Positions 25,808-37,439 of a DNA stretch of 64,000 nucleotides are shown here, piece by piece. Each line of letters starts with the position of its first letter. Position 1 is the first letter of the stretch. A model generated the notes under the pieces. It had not been told where the DNA came from. It did not search any database and worked only from the letters and a program-made list of their open reading frames with translations. The stretch is from assembly GCA_028023455.1 (NCBI GenBank), contig JAQFVV010012512.1, forward strand, positions 1,838,413 through 1,902,412. Reading direction: 5' to 3'. This DNA is from Epiperipatus broadwayi. Lineage: Eukaryota; Onychophora; Udeonychophora; Euonychophora; Peripatidae. A program made the position numbers and the translations under genes.

Positions 25808-26725
25808 TCAATTCTTTATTTATTTAATGTACATATCAACAGCCTTTAGCCAATCATAGATAGCACAGTAATGTCATTATCATATACAAATCTAAATAAG
25901 CATTAAAAAAACAAAACAAAACAAAAAATAATACCAATAAAATAGAAAAACAATAAAATGCATAAATAAATAAAAAGGCAATATATCAAATGAAATTAAG
26001 GATAATATTTTTTTTTAGGACTTTAGTGAATTGTTTAAAATCCAGATTAAAAACATCATCATTACTAAAATCTTTGTTATAAGTTCTAGGTAAACGAAAT
26101 AAAGGAGAAAATCTTAATACATCAGATTTACAAATTTTCAGTTCAAAAATATTGTGAGTATGAGTATTATAATTCTGTTTCTTAACACCTAAATTAGAAA
26201 GCAAATTAGATACAGAAATATTCTGGGAAAGAAATTTATGAAGAATCTTGAGATCTCTTGTTTTTCGTCTCAGCAGTAAATCAATATAGTGTTCATTACC
26301 TAAACTGTTCAATTTTGCAAATTTGTCAAAAACAGATTGAATTCTTATGATATCTGTCCTGTTATGAGGATTCCATATAATTGAACCATACTCCAAGATG
26401 GGAACAACTAAGGATATAAAAAGTTTAATCTTTGTAAATTTATTAAATGCTTTTCCATATCTGTAAATAGCTCCTACAATTTTAAGAGATTTATTCACCA
26501 TAAAATTAATGTGATTATGAAAAGACTCATTATTGGAAAATATTATTCCTAGATCTCTTTGATGATCATTTGTTATAATTTTAGAATCACCAATATAGTA
26601 GGAAAACCTTAAGATTTCAGATTTTCTAGAGTAAGAGACAATGGAGCACTTATCCATATTTATATCTATATAATTACATTCACACCAATTCAAGAAATTA
26701 TCTATATCACTTTGAAGTAAAAAAC
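25807..26725 (-). mobile_element. 5'-truncated Jockey/L2-like LINE copy 1
   Basis: Minus-strand LINE 3' end consisting of the last 246 or so codons of the reverse transcriptase ORF, a 3' UTR of about 180 bp with AATAAATAAAGAATTG before the end, then a TTA-type tail (25,806 leftward). Its truncated 5' edge abuts another TAA array at 26,726. The 3' UTR closely matches the plus-strand fragment at 33,370-33,560. Confidence 0.85.
25986..26725 (-). CDS. partial LINE reverse transcriptase, C-terminal part, open frame
   Basis: About 246 codons without a stop or frameshift. It begins just before LLQSDIDNFLNWCECNYID (a thumb-side box after the catalytic site), then NMDKCSIVSYSRK, RDLGIIFSNNESFHNHIN, VNKSLKIVGAIYR, ISLVVPILEYGSIIWNP and a C-terminal region with CKSDVLRFSPLFRLP. 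These are characteristic of Jockey, L2 and CR1-type reverse transcriptases. The polymerase core with YADD and the endonuclease are lost to 5' truncation. Any longer frame runs into the adjacent TAA array and is not biological. The intact frame suggests recent insertion. Confidence 0.8.
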
Positions 26726-26967
<242 letters not shown>

Positions 26968-27696
26968 TCAATGCAATTCAATTCAATTCATTTATTTAAG
27001 TGCTAAACAACAGCATAAAGCCAATTACAGTTTGCACATACAATAAAAGTGAAAATAAAACATATAGCATAAAATATAAATATAAATGTATACATAATAA
27101 AGTAAAATTTAAAAGACAAAATCAAACATAACATTTCAGTTTAATAAGATTACAAAATTTCTTATAATCAATGTCACACAGATTAAGGTTACTCCCAATC
27201 TGATTATATAAAGAGGGTAACCTAAATAAAGGAGAAAATTTAAGAATATTAGAATGACATGTTTGAATCTGATATACACATGTAGACCTAGTATCATAAC
27301 TCAAAGACCTAATTGATATAGTTGAAACTATATCTGATAAAATATCTTGTTTATTAACAATTTTATAAAAATATTTCAAATCCCTATACTTTCGTCTAGA
27401 TGAAAGATTAATCATTTTACCCTCCCAAAAAACATATTTGAAAAACTTCTTTGAAATAGACTGCAACAAGTTACATCCTTGTTAAGAACTAGGGTTCCAA
27501 ATTATTGAACCATATTCAACAATAGGAAGAACCAATGAAAAAAACAATTTCCATTTAGTATCATTATTGAACTGATAACCATGTCTAAGAATGGCACCCA
27601 TAACCTTAAAAGCCTTACCAACAATCATTTTAAGATGAGGAGTAAAAGTTCCATGACAAGAAAACATAATTCCAAGATCTTTTTGGCATTTAACTG
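26968..27696 (-). mobile_element. 5'-truncated Jockey/L2-like LINE copy 2
   Basis: A related but distinct subfamily of copy 1. On the minus strand, the partial ORF is followed by a UTR of about 120 bp and an end with repeated GAATT before the TTA-type array. Both edges touch TAA arrays (26,967 and 27,697). Confidence 0.8.
27122..27690 (-). pseudogene. partial LINE reverse transcriptase, one in-frame stop
   Basis: Begins near KCQKDLGIMFSCHGTFTPH, then VGKAFKVMGAILRHG, FFSLVLPIVEYGSIIWNP, one TAA at 27,482-27,484, and continues in the same frame through SISKKFFKYVFW, SSRRKYRDLKYFYKI and HSNILKFSPLFRLP to the stop at 27,122. It aligns along its whole length with copy 1. Only the single stop breaks it. 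Confidence 0.8.
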
Positions 27697-27838
<142 letters not shown>

Positions 27839-28000
27839 CTAGAAAGAGACTACCTGTGAGATGGATGGATGAAATAAGGAAGTATGCTGGGGTGATGTGG
27901 AGAAGAGAGGCTAGAGATAAGAAAAATGGGTTGAACTTGGAAAGTGCTTCATTCTTCAGTGGCTTAATATTGATTGAAAATGATGATAATGAATACAGTA
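27839..28000 (+). mobile_element. RTE-type LINE 3' fragment
   Basis: Encodes VRWMDEIRKYAGVMWRREAR and DKKNGLNLESAS, the conserved C-terminal end of RTE-type polyproteins. At DNA level it matches 61,755-61,895 closely (GTGAGATGGATGGATGAAA, GGGGTGATGTGGAGAAGA). The end is rich in GATAAT-like units. The 5' truncation lies directly at the TAA array. Confidence 0.8.
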
Positions 28001-28430
28001 TTTATAACAACTATATATCAATCTCTGATAGGATTGGCATTTCAAGCATAATCAAGCATTTTAATATTTTCTAGTTATCAATTTAACTCACTGAAGATTA
28101 TATGAATACTATATTTAATTTTTCATACAAGTAAAGTACATATACAACATTTATTCTTATCTAAATAGTAATACTTAAATTATGACACATTAATATTAAT
28201 GTAAAAGAAAAAAAATAATATAACTTTATTTTTTTTTGCTTTAATTTCAACAAATTTATCTATTATCTCACTTAAATTTAAGTCTTCGCATAATTTACTT
28301 TCTATAAAAAGCAACGTTAGGTTGGATAGTCTTTCTTTATGTATAAGAACTTGCATCAAATTTCGGTCTTTCTACCAATTTTATTAATGCGTAAGATATA
28401 TATTGCGTTATTGATTAAAATAAGATAGCT
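28001..28430. other. AT-rich non-coding stretch
   Basis: Nothing recognisable. Confidence 0.45.
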
Positions 28431-29040
28431 GGGTACGGAGTCTAGGGATAACCTTGGGTTGTGATGTGATGTGACACACTGCGACCTCTCCTTATAGGGA
28501 GTCAGGAATCTCTTAGCAACTATGCCCAGAGAAACCTGTTAGCCACTTTACCTTCTCTTTTTATTCCCCACCCTAAGTTTTCTCATATCCTGCTCCATCC
28601 CATTTCCACAACATAATCTTCGTCAACTCCACGGCTTTTATATCTAAGCCCCCCTTATCTTTTCCCAAACCTAGTATAAAAATCAATAACCCACTTTCTG
28701 TATGATCACTTTTCTTATATTTATTCTGCCACAACTTTATTATATGTATCCTTTCTACTTTCAGGCATTTACATTTAATTAGCAGATGCCTAATATCTTC
28801 TATGCCTTGTTTACACAACTTGCAGACTGAATCACCCACGTTTTTCCATTTACGTGTATAATCCCCTGTTGATAAAAATCCCGTGCGAGCCTTAAACAGT
28901 GAACTACTTTCCTTGCTATTATCATAAATTAACTCGCACCCAATATTTTGTTTACTTCTAAATATATTTAAACTCTTTTTACTCTCCGATTTACCGACCT
29001 TAGGGACGCTACTACCAGTTCTGTTTATTTTTTACTTGTT
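28431..29040 (-). mobile_element. LINE 3' end, unassigned clade, copy A
   Basis: Minus-strand LINE end with a C-terminal coding segment (28,573-29,025) and a UTR that contains GTGTCACATCACATCACA near 28,475. A second, more diverged copy of the same DNA lies at 30,330-30,600. It is less AT-rich than its surroundings. Confidence 0.65.
28573..29025 (-). CDS. partial LINE ORF C-terminus with zinc-knuckle motif
   Basis: About 150 codons open on the minus strand: NRTGSSVPKVGKSESKK, IGCELIYDNSKESSLFKART, a CKLCKQGIEDIRHLLIKC zinc motif (CX2CX8HX4C, about 28,825-28,770) and a terminal KIMLWKWDGAGYEKT. This arrangement is typical of the region after the reverse transcriptase in several LINE clades. 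The polymerase itself is absent, so I do not assign the clade. It has no start of its own; the 5' edge is a truncation near 29,030. Confidence 0.6.
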   Translation of the reverse strand, partial: NRTGSSVPKVGKSESKKSLNIFRSKQNIGCELIYDNSKESSSLFKARTGFLSTGDYTRKWKNVGDSVCKLCKQGIEDIRHLLIKCKCLKVERIHIIKLWQNKYKKSDHTESGLLIFILGLGKDKGGLDIKAVELTKIMLWKWDGAGYEKT

Positions 29041-30324
29041 CATTTAAGAAGGATATCCATCAAAAAAACAAACAAACCCATATCCATGTTTTATTCCATA
29101 TATCCCAACATAAACTTTAAATTTTTGTTTTAATAATGTTTTATTTTTTAGAAAACAACAATAAAAAAAAGTGATCTGATTTTCAAAAATGAGTGTCTAT
29201 TAACTTTATATATATTTAACAATAACGCATTCAACGTAAATATTTTATAATTAGAAAAAATATCTTTTTATTTAATGAAATAAAGTAAGTAAACAAACAA
29301 ACAAAAATAAATATAAAATTTAACATTGTACTTTTTTCATATCTATAGATAAATAATTTTATAATGAACTGCTCAGAAGGCGAAATTGTGGGCAAAAACC
29401 ACGTTATAGGGCAAGCATAGCATAGCAGGTCTGTTTATAAACTTGATTGTCACCTTTTTTTTTTTTCTGGGCTGAAAACTAATTTAAATTTAGCTCAATC
29501 ATTCGCTCTTTTAGTTGCGCTAAACTGCCACTGAACAAATTAATAATAACTATGTGTGTGTGTGCGCATGTAGAATAAAATTGCAAATTTTATCATAATT
29601 TCTATTTTTTCTATTTATTACTAGCATTGTATATATGAATCTATAAATAATTAAAGTAATATAACTTAAATCAGGCGCATATTTATATATCTATTAAAAA
29701 TTATTAAAAAAAAATTACTACTTACCACAACAATAATACAGAAAGCCACTAACAATCTTCTCATTTTGTTAAATAATAAAAACTTGATTAGAATACTAAA
29801 AAAGAAAAAAAAGAAAATAAAAAGTAATGCTTGGAAAGAAATTTGTTATATATGTGTGTTTTGGCAAGGCCGAAATTTTATCATATCAAGTACTTTTTGA
29901 CATCTTCCTATTTAAATACTTTTGATTGCTTTATTGACAGGTTATCAAAAGAATAAGTAAATCATGTACTTTTTTTACAACAAAACAAAAAAACTTATAT
30001 ATTATTTTATTGTTTTGGTTTTAGACGCTTTTATGTTCTATTGTTATAAATCGGAAGTACTGTACTAATATCGTTAATGTATGCAGCGCCTTTTCCATTA
30101 GATATCTGCCCAATAAATATATGTGATCATTTTAAAAATTAAACAGAACAATAACAACAAAACTTTTTAAAAATATATTTAAAAAAAGATTATATACATA
30201 TATGTACTCTATATGTTAGATAGTGAAAATTTCTAATGCTCTATTACTACAGTGATTGCTAAAAAAATAAACGTTCTTGACTCTTTAAGTCGCTCACAGA
30301 ATAAATAAAGTAATGCGATGAACT
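29041..30324. other. AT-rich non-coding stretch
   Basis: No gene recognised. Contains a short GT run near 29,550 and T/A runs. Nothing else stands out. Confidence 0.5.
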
Positions 30325-30600
30325 ATGGCTTCTCCTTTCTCTACATCAGGAATATCCCAGCCACAATGTACAGAGAGACCAATTACCACCTTATCTTCCT
30401 TTTCCATTCTTTTCTATCCTGCTCCATCCCATTTCCACAGCATTATTATAGTCTTCGTATCTAATTCATCCTTATCTTTTTCCAAACCGAAAATCCAGTT
30501 TCTGTATAATCATTTTGTTTATATTTATTCTTCCACAACTTCACTACTTGCACTCTTTCTGCTTGTAAACCTTTACAGAGCAGATAGCATTATTACCACC
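30325..30600 (-). mobile_element. LINE 3' end, unassigned clade, copy B (decayed)
   Basis: Colinear with 28,500-28,810: CAGGAAT, CAGAGAGACCAATTACCACC, ATCCTGCTCCATCCCATTTC, CTTCGT, TTTCTGTATAATCA and TTATTCTTCCACAACTT. The coding frame seen in copy A is broken. A 98-codon plus-strand frame here is the antisense of this relic. Confidence 0.65.
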
Positions 30601-31330
30601 ATGTCAGTTGCTGGTTGGTGAGAGTTTCAAAATCATTTTACTTTTGTTTTATGTTTTGGTAACAATTTGTCGATATTTTTTAACTGATCAATTCTGTAGT
30701 GCTAGCTACGCTAGTTATTAGCCAGATACTTGAAATATAAATCGTAAATCTGACTAGAATTTTTTTCAAGCTTTACTCAACCTGTATTCGAGCTCATAAC
30801 TTTGCTAAAGAAATCAAATTGGTGTAAGATTTCTCTTTTGCTGTATTTGTTTTAAAAATTGAAATCTAAATTTGTCATTCATATGTTACTTAAGATTATG
30901 TTATTAACAATCTCTCTAAGCATTTACTGTGATAGAGGAGTTGTGATTTGTGCAATAATATTTTCATTCTTAGTTATAATATAGTAATTTGTACTGCAGT
31001 ATCTTTTCATTTAATTTATTTTGAACAAGTCATTGTTTGTCTTTTTTCTTCTTCTTGTAAAGCTAAAATAGCGACATTTGTTTAAATAGATATGGATAGT
31101 TTCTATAATATTGCTTTTTGGTTTATGACAGTAAAATTTAAAAACCATGTATATATAGTTTCTGAATCATGCATCAAGATCCATTTTAATTTAGCAGTAA
31201 ATTTATTAATTTCAGTTGATTAAACATTGTGATTATAATTGTGCTGTTTTAGTCAATTCAAAAGTTGATCAAATGAATGTTTTTGAATGCAGCATGTAAT
31301 GACTTTGGTTTAGTAATTAATATTTAACCA
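30601..31330. other. AT-rich non-coding stretch
   Basis: Nothing recognisable on either strand. Confidence 0.45.
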
Positions 31331-31395
31331 AATCTTTAATCAGTCACAAAATATCTAATGTTATGAGAAAATAAATAAATATTATTATTATTATT

Positions 31396-31633
<238 letters not shown>

Positions 31634-31830
31634 TTTCAAAGGACTTTATTCAATAACTTAAAAGGTTACACAATTTTTTTACATATTATCATTGACTATT
31701 ATACAGACAGTTCAATTGTTTGTAAATCTGGCAGAGGTATAAAAGTTCAGTATCATATAATGTTTTTTCAATGGTGGCAAGTTGTAACTTTTTTATTTGA
31801 CATTTTAAAATCTTTTGTGGCTTCCTATTT

Positions 31831-32377
31831 TTATAAGTTTGATGGTAACTGCAATAGAGACCAGGTGTCAATAAATGTTGTGTGATTTGTTATTCTCTTA
31901 TCTCTTTCACGTATACTATCCAGTTTATTTTTGAATAATATTCGGGTGCCTTCTTGGATTATTATTGTACATGAATTTACACCTTGTACACCATAAAGCA
32001 TAGTGAATAAATACACTGATTCTTATTTCAGCAAAAACTCCTTTTATAAATGAGGCAAATAGGCATTCCATATTTATTATTTTATTTTTGAATAGTATAT
32101 TTATTATTGAAGGGATGCTATTTAGTCCTAGACACGAGAAAAAAATATGATCCTGTGTTTCTGAGTCTCTGTGGCAGAGGTTACATAAATTGTCTACATT
32201 TTGACAGTTCCTTCTATATTTCAAAAAATGCTGTGTGGGTAGAGAGTCAAGGTTAATTTTAAGAAGAAAATCAAAATATTTTGGTTCAAGTGACCAGAAT
32301 TTAAATTTATGGCATAGTTGTCTATTGGTAATATTAAGTACAGTTTTTTCATCAATTTGTGACGGGTGTAAAAGCAA
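31831..32377 (-). pseudogene. Tx1-like ORF2 C-terminus (sense part)
   Basis: Encodes LLHPSQIDEKTVLNITN, KFWSLEPKYFDFLLKINLD, the zinc motif CNLCHRDSETQDHIFFSC (about 32,200-32,145) and IHYALWCTRCKFMYNNN. One frameshift near 31,930 precedes the last segment, DKRITNHTTFIDTWSLLQLP, which ends at 31,831. It aligns with 24,965-25,489 of the full-length copy and has an intact CX2CX8HX4C where that copy has stops. Confidence 0.8.
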
Positions 32378-32379
32378 AT

Positions 32380-33206
32380 GTATTTATACCTCATCAATCC
32401 ATCCCACAAGGATCCCCTCTTAGTGCCTTGTTATTTATTGCCTACATAAATCCCCTAATTAAAATCATAGAGAATGAATCATCTGGAATTTATGTACCCT
32501 GCTTAAATATTAACATCTCATGTATAACTTACATTGATGATCTTGCAATTTTTTTGACATCTCAAAAACACATTCCTAAACTTCTAAAGATACTTTCCAA
32601 TTATACAAATGAATATAAATTAACATTTAACATGGAGAAATCTTGTGCCTGGCAAATTTTCACTGGCAGCAGTATAACAAAACATTTTAAAGGTAAACCT
32701 AATCCATTTCTTGGTTTCAATTTCTATCTGCATCATTCACTAATGAGACTACTTATACAAAAAAATCTTGTAAATAAAGTAGAAAGTATAGTCAATTCAC
32801 TAACAAAAGCCTACCTTTCACTGTACACAAAGATAGCACTTTTTAATATGTTAATCATGACAAAAATTACTTATTACACTCCAACAATACTTTATACTAA
32901 GGCATTCACCAATAAAATAGACCCACTTTGTAGAAAACTCTTGTGGGGAAAAAAAGTAATCGCAATATCAGTAAAACGGCTAAGAAATTCACTCTCACAA
33001 AATGGTCTGGGACTTCATTCAATTTACACCTTCAGAATTCAAAAAACGCTAAACATAATCTCTGCATGTGCACAAAAATTCTCATACCTACAAATAGCCT
33101 GTAAAATCACCCCCACAGATAAACCACCTCCTTTACAAGGATTCCTGAAGACACTACTTGCACCATTACTATCTATAAAAAACTTGAATTTTAATCCACC
33201 TCAAAA
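32380..33206 (+). CDS. Tx1-like reverse transcriptase segment (inverted part), open frame
   Basis: About 275 codons without a stop: SIPQGSPLSALLFIAYINPL, catalytic ITYIDDLAIFLTS (YIDD, about 32,535), YKLTFNMEKSCAW, PFLGFNFYLH, SLTKAYLSLYTKIALFN, LLWGKKVIAIS, NGLGLHSIYTF and KITPTDKPPP. It ends at NFNPPQN, where (TTA)n begins. The fingers and endonuclease are missing at the 5' truncation (the inversion junction). Longer frames only read on through the TTA run into the next repeat. Confidence 0.8.
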
Positions 33207-33565
<359 letters not shown>

Positions 33566-33606
33566 AATTATTATTACTATTATTGTTGTTGTTGTTGTTG
33601 TTGTTG
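33566..33606 (+). repeat. mixed (ATT)/(GTT) run
   Basis: Four or so ATT units give way to about seven GTT units and then TTATTACAG, where arm 1 resumes. It is the right boundary of the LINE nest. Confidence 0.85.
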
Positions 33607-34639
33607 TTATTACAGTATGACTGCAAGGATTCAGATTTCGAGAAAATGTATAAATCAAAACATTTGTGATATGATTTCCATTGTTTTAATAATTTATTAT
33701 TTATTAGTGAGCTGTAATTGGTCACACATTCTTCAATTCTATTAACTTTTTGCTTCATTAATCTATTTTTATTATTCTTTTTTTTTTTTGCAAAATTTTA
33801 ACTTTATGAAGGAAAAAAAAGTGTTATACTTATTTAATGTTTCCAACTCATGGAAGGAGAATTTTATTTATTGGACAATTTTGTTCTAACTCTAAACAGA
33901 ACTTTTTAGTTTTTCATTTTAATTTTCTCAGATAAACTTGAAAATTTTAAAGAATTTATTTATTTTTGTAGGTATCATGATGTAAAAAGCAATTAAATTG
34001 CAACTCTTTCAATGCTAGACCTTTTTATTAACTCATAAGAGTTATGATTAATTAAATTAAACATAATGCAATTTTTCATTATTTATTATTATATGTCATT
34101 AATAAACATAATATAAAAAAAATAAACATATAAAACTATTATTTACAATTCATTGACAACTCAATTGTAATAAATAATCCAACGCCTTGTGGTACAGGAA
34201 TTGACATAAAATTTTATTATCAGAAAATTATTATTAGCAGTTGTGATTAGAGTAAATATTATTGAGAGAATTATTGTATTTAAAAGCACATAAATTTTTT
34301 ACTTTTTATTTTTATTTTTTTTAACATTTATTGTCTCTTTGTATTAGCAATTGGCTGTATAGGAATGCCTATTCTACATAGCATTTTAAATATCAAAATT
34401 TATTATTTTCAGATAATTTATTTTCAACTGAATTCATTTTATAATTGATACGCTTCTCAATGATGTAAAAAATATCCAAAGATAATTTTTATTACATTTG
34501 GCATTTATGTTAATCACTTCATATATTTAAACGATATCAGAAACTAATCAAATAAAATGAAGTATAAAAGATAGTCACAAACATAAGTATTTTGTTTATT
34601 TTTTTAGTTAAACAATATGTCAAAGTTGAGAGCATCATC

Positions 34640-34940
34640 ATAAACATATAACCAAGGATATATGAAAAGATGTATGATTTCTAATATGCGCATTTCATGC
34701 AGAACTAGTTAGCCAGATCACATTCTCTAGTACATATTATTATGATTGTTCAGTATAGATAGCTGGTGAATTACTACACTTTAATTAATGTGTCAATCTT
34801 ACTGCCCTCACAACTAATGGAATTATATTAATAATTTTTATTAATTGTTCACTAGGCTAGAGATTATCTATGTAATGAATAATATTTCAGTATTGTAATT
34901 TTCACTGCACCACTCTATTGGAAGGTAAGGTTGAAGGGCA
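34640..34940 (+). repeat. family Q/U-related repeat
   Basis: 34,640-34,730 resembles the core in the 56-kb palindrome (ATATGAAAAGATGTATGATT, CATTTCATGCAGAACTAGTT, GCCAGATCACA). 34,845-34,930 resembles 48,255-48,345 (CACTAGGCTAGAGATTATC, TTGTAATTTTCACTGCA). Non-coding. Confidence 0.5.
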
Positions 34941-35460
34941 TACTAATAAACTTTTGTTTAAATTATTTGCAAATACATATAAATTTGCTTTCTATTTTTC
35001 ATTATTATTAACAGATACTAAAAAAAATCACACGTTTGTTGTTAAAATGTCATAAAATTTGACCACTGAAAATGATGGAAACTGAAATCATGATCAATGG
35101 ATGCTGAAATTGCAACCACTTATAAATGAGTCTTGTAATTGTAACTCTAGAAAAAAAATATAAAAACCAAAGAATTAAAAAATCAAAAAATAGTTTTGTA
35201 GTGATGATAGAAATCACATTCACTTATATACAAGATAATCATTGTTTGTTTATTTGATATCTTATAATGCTACTTTCTGCAGAAAACATTAATTTTAAAA
35301 AAGTGTAAAATAAAGATTTTTAAAAATAATACTTTTATGTAAACAGCCAATTAAAAAGTAAAAAAAAACAACAAAGTAAGTCAACTAAAAAACATGTTGT
35401 GTCATTTCATTAATGGATAATTTCTAGACTAGTGAATGATTAATAAAAAATATTAATCAC
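34941..35460. other. AT-rich non-coding stretch
   Basis: No gene or repeat recognised. Confidence 0.45.
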
Positions 35461-35461
35461 A

Positions 35462-35900
35462 GACGAAAAACTCTCCATACAGTAGCACCATCCAGTGCAA
35501 GCTAGAGTAATCATTGGATACAAGAAGGTTTGTGCATAAAATCCCTATTTAGTGCCTACTCATCCAATGTTCCCAGACTATTTTCTAGCTTGTTGCTCAG
35601 TGAGGATTCTTGGATCTGATAGCACTGCACCTTGTCTTGGATCTGAGAGACAGCACATATCTTAGGTGCAGTGTTATCAGATTCAAGACTTCACACTGAT
35701 AAAAGCCACAAGCTAGAAACTAGTCTGGGGATATTGTGAGTAGGCACTAGATAGGGATTTTATGCACAAACATTCCTGCATTCATTGATTAATTTTGCAT
35801 ATGCTGAGTGATTATTACTGTATGGAGAGTTTTGCCGTTGTAAAAAACAGCTTGTGTAAGCATAAAGAATGGTGATCATGTAATGTTTCATGGTTTAAAA
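35462..35900. mobile_element. family P palindromic element, single palindrome
   Basis: Left arm: CTCCATACAGTAGCACCA, TTTGTGCATAAAATCCCTAT, TCAGTGAGGATTCTTGGATC. Inverted right arm: CACTGATAAAAGCCACAAGC, ATAGGGATTTTATGCACAAA, TACTGTATGGAGAG. A right extension follows (AACAGCTTGTGTAAGCATAA to TTTCATGGTTTAAA). The palindrome centre is near 35,645. No convincing target duplication. Confidence 0.7.
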
Positions 35901-36169
35901 ATTTATTAATATAATTCCATCAAGTGGTAAAGAACATTTGCAAAAATGTATGATGAAAAGAATTTCTCATAATCTGTTTGAAACAGATCAAATTGCTAAT
36001 ATGTTAAAAAAGACTGATAATTTATTTTCCTCAGAATTAAGTATGTTATTGCTATAAATTTAATTAAATAAAGACTAACTTTGCAAATATAATTTTTTAT
36101 GACCTTCAATTTAAATAAATTTTATGGAAATATATATATATTTTAAAAAAATTTTTTTTATTTAAACAT
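35901..36169. other. AT-rich non-coding stretch
   Basis: Nothing recognisable. Confidence 0.45.
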
Positions 36170-37435
36170 GAAGTGTTCTTTGTATACTGAAAGATTTACA
36201 TTGTATTTAAAGCATACAGACTAAAAAAGGAACACATCCTGCACAGTCCTGATATTCATAGTTGGTTATTCATTTGGAAACTCAATTTTTCCCCAAGTGT
36301 CTCTGTGTAACAGCTGAGGTGCAAGGGCTGAGTCTCTGATTTTAGCCTGTGTGAATAGCTTGATGTAAATCTGAAGTGGAGTATTTTTAAAATGTCTAAA
36401 CATTAATTTGCATCTGGTTAGCCATAAGGTGAAGGTCAAAAAGATGGACAGTCTGATGGATGCATAGGTTCCCTGTTTGATCATGTTTTGAATTGATAGG
36501 ACATCTCTGATGTCTAGTAAAACTTTGTTAATGATGAAGTTCCTGATAGGAGAGAAGGTGGAGCACATGTATAATAGGTGGGCTATGGTCTCATCAGCTG
36601 AGTGGCAGAGCTGGCACTGGGGTCCAATCTTTGAGAAACCACTCCTGGCCACAAGAAAGTAACTGTTGGGAAGAGAAGCCAGACTGAGCTTAAGAAGAAA
36701 GTCGCGATGTTTTTGGATTCAACATACCAGTGATTCAGCTTTTGGATCAAGGCTTTGTTGGAAAGCCACCATACATTTTGAGTCGGGCTTGATCTTGGGG
36801 TTTTAATTTGTAGACAGTCCTGAAAGACTTTTTACATCAAGGGCTAGTTGTCTGGGATTCATGGCTATACCGACTTGATTCCAGATTTCACCCATCCATT
36901 TACTTGTAAGTGGAGATGGAGTATCAGTAGGGTTGACAACCAACGAAAGATTGAGGCCTGTCAATTTTAAGCATGTTGAGCACAGAAGGGAAATGGATTT
37001 TTGAAGGTAGAGGGTGGAGACAGAGTGCAGACCAAGACCATTAAATTCTTTAGGCATTTGAGCCTTGGCCATGCTAATAGCCACCACCTTGCCATTCCAG
37101 AGAAGTTTGGAACACAAAGAGTCTAGAATAAACCAGTGTATTTAATAATGTAAGTTTGCTAATGAATGGTAAGGAGATCTTGGTGAGCAATGCACCTATT
37201 TTCTTAGTTTTATCCAGTATTAGGTTCTGAATCATCTTTGTCATCATCAGCCTTGATAGTGCAATTGGAAAGCCCAAAAAAGGGAGAGATTTGGAGAACA
37301 CTGAAGGCATCGATTGTCCTGTTCTAATGTTCCACATTGATGATTTTACAAAGTTAATTTGGAGGTTTAATCTGCTAGCATATGTATTTACAAGTTGGAG
37401 GAAGGCCGGCAGATGAGAAAGATTAGGAAAAAAGA
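36170..37435 (-). mobile_element. 5'-truncated Tx1-like LINE, separate subfamily
   Basis: Minus-strand copy of the last part of ORF2 plus a short 3' UTR. It is visibly less AT-rich than both its surroundings and the other Tx1-like copies and has no long TAA tail, so it is either a different subfamily or has lost its tail. The 5' truncation is near 37,435. It lies between the two inverted-repeat arms. Confidence 0.75.
36266..37435 (-). pseudogene. Tx1-like ORF2 C-terminal half, frame-broken
   Basis: In order: LPAFLQLVNTYASRLNLQIN (about 37,405), SSMWNIRTGQSMPSVF, SLPFLGFPIALSRLM, ISKLTLLNTLVYS; then, after a frameshift near 37,100, SKLLWNGKVVAISMAKAQ, EFNGLGLHSVSTLYLQKS and VVNPTDTPSP; then, after disruption near 36,660-36,800, CQLCHSADETIAHLLYMC (zinc motif) and FLTFTLWLTRCKLMF, ending DTWGKIEFPNE with stop at 36,266. 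It aligns with about 24,340-25,489. The polymerase active site is not included. Confidence 0.8.
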
Positions 37436-37439
37436 CAAA

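Noticed and set aside
30325-30621. Plus-strand 98-codon frame
   Set aside because: It is antisense to a LINE 3' fragment homologous to 28.5-28.8 kb.
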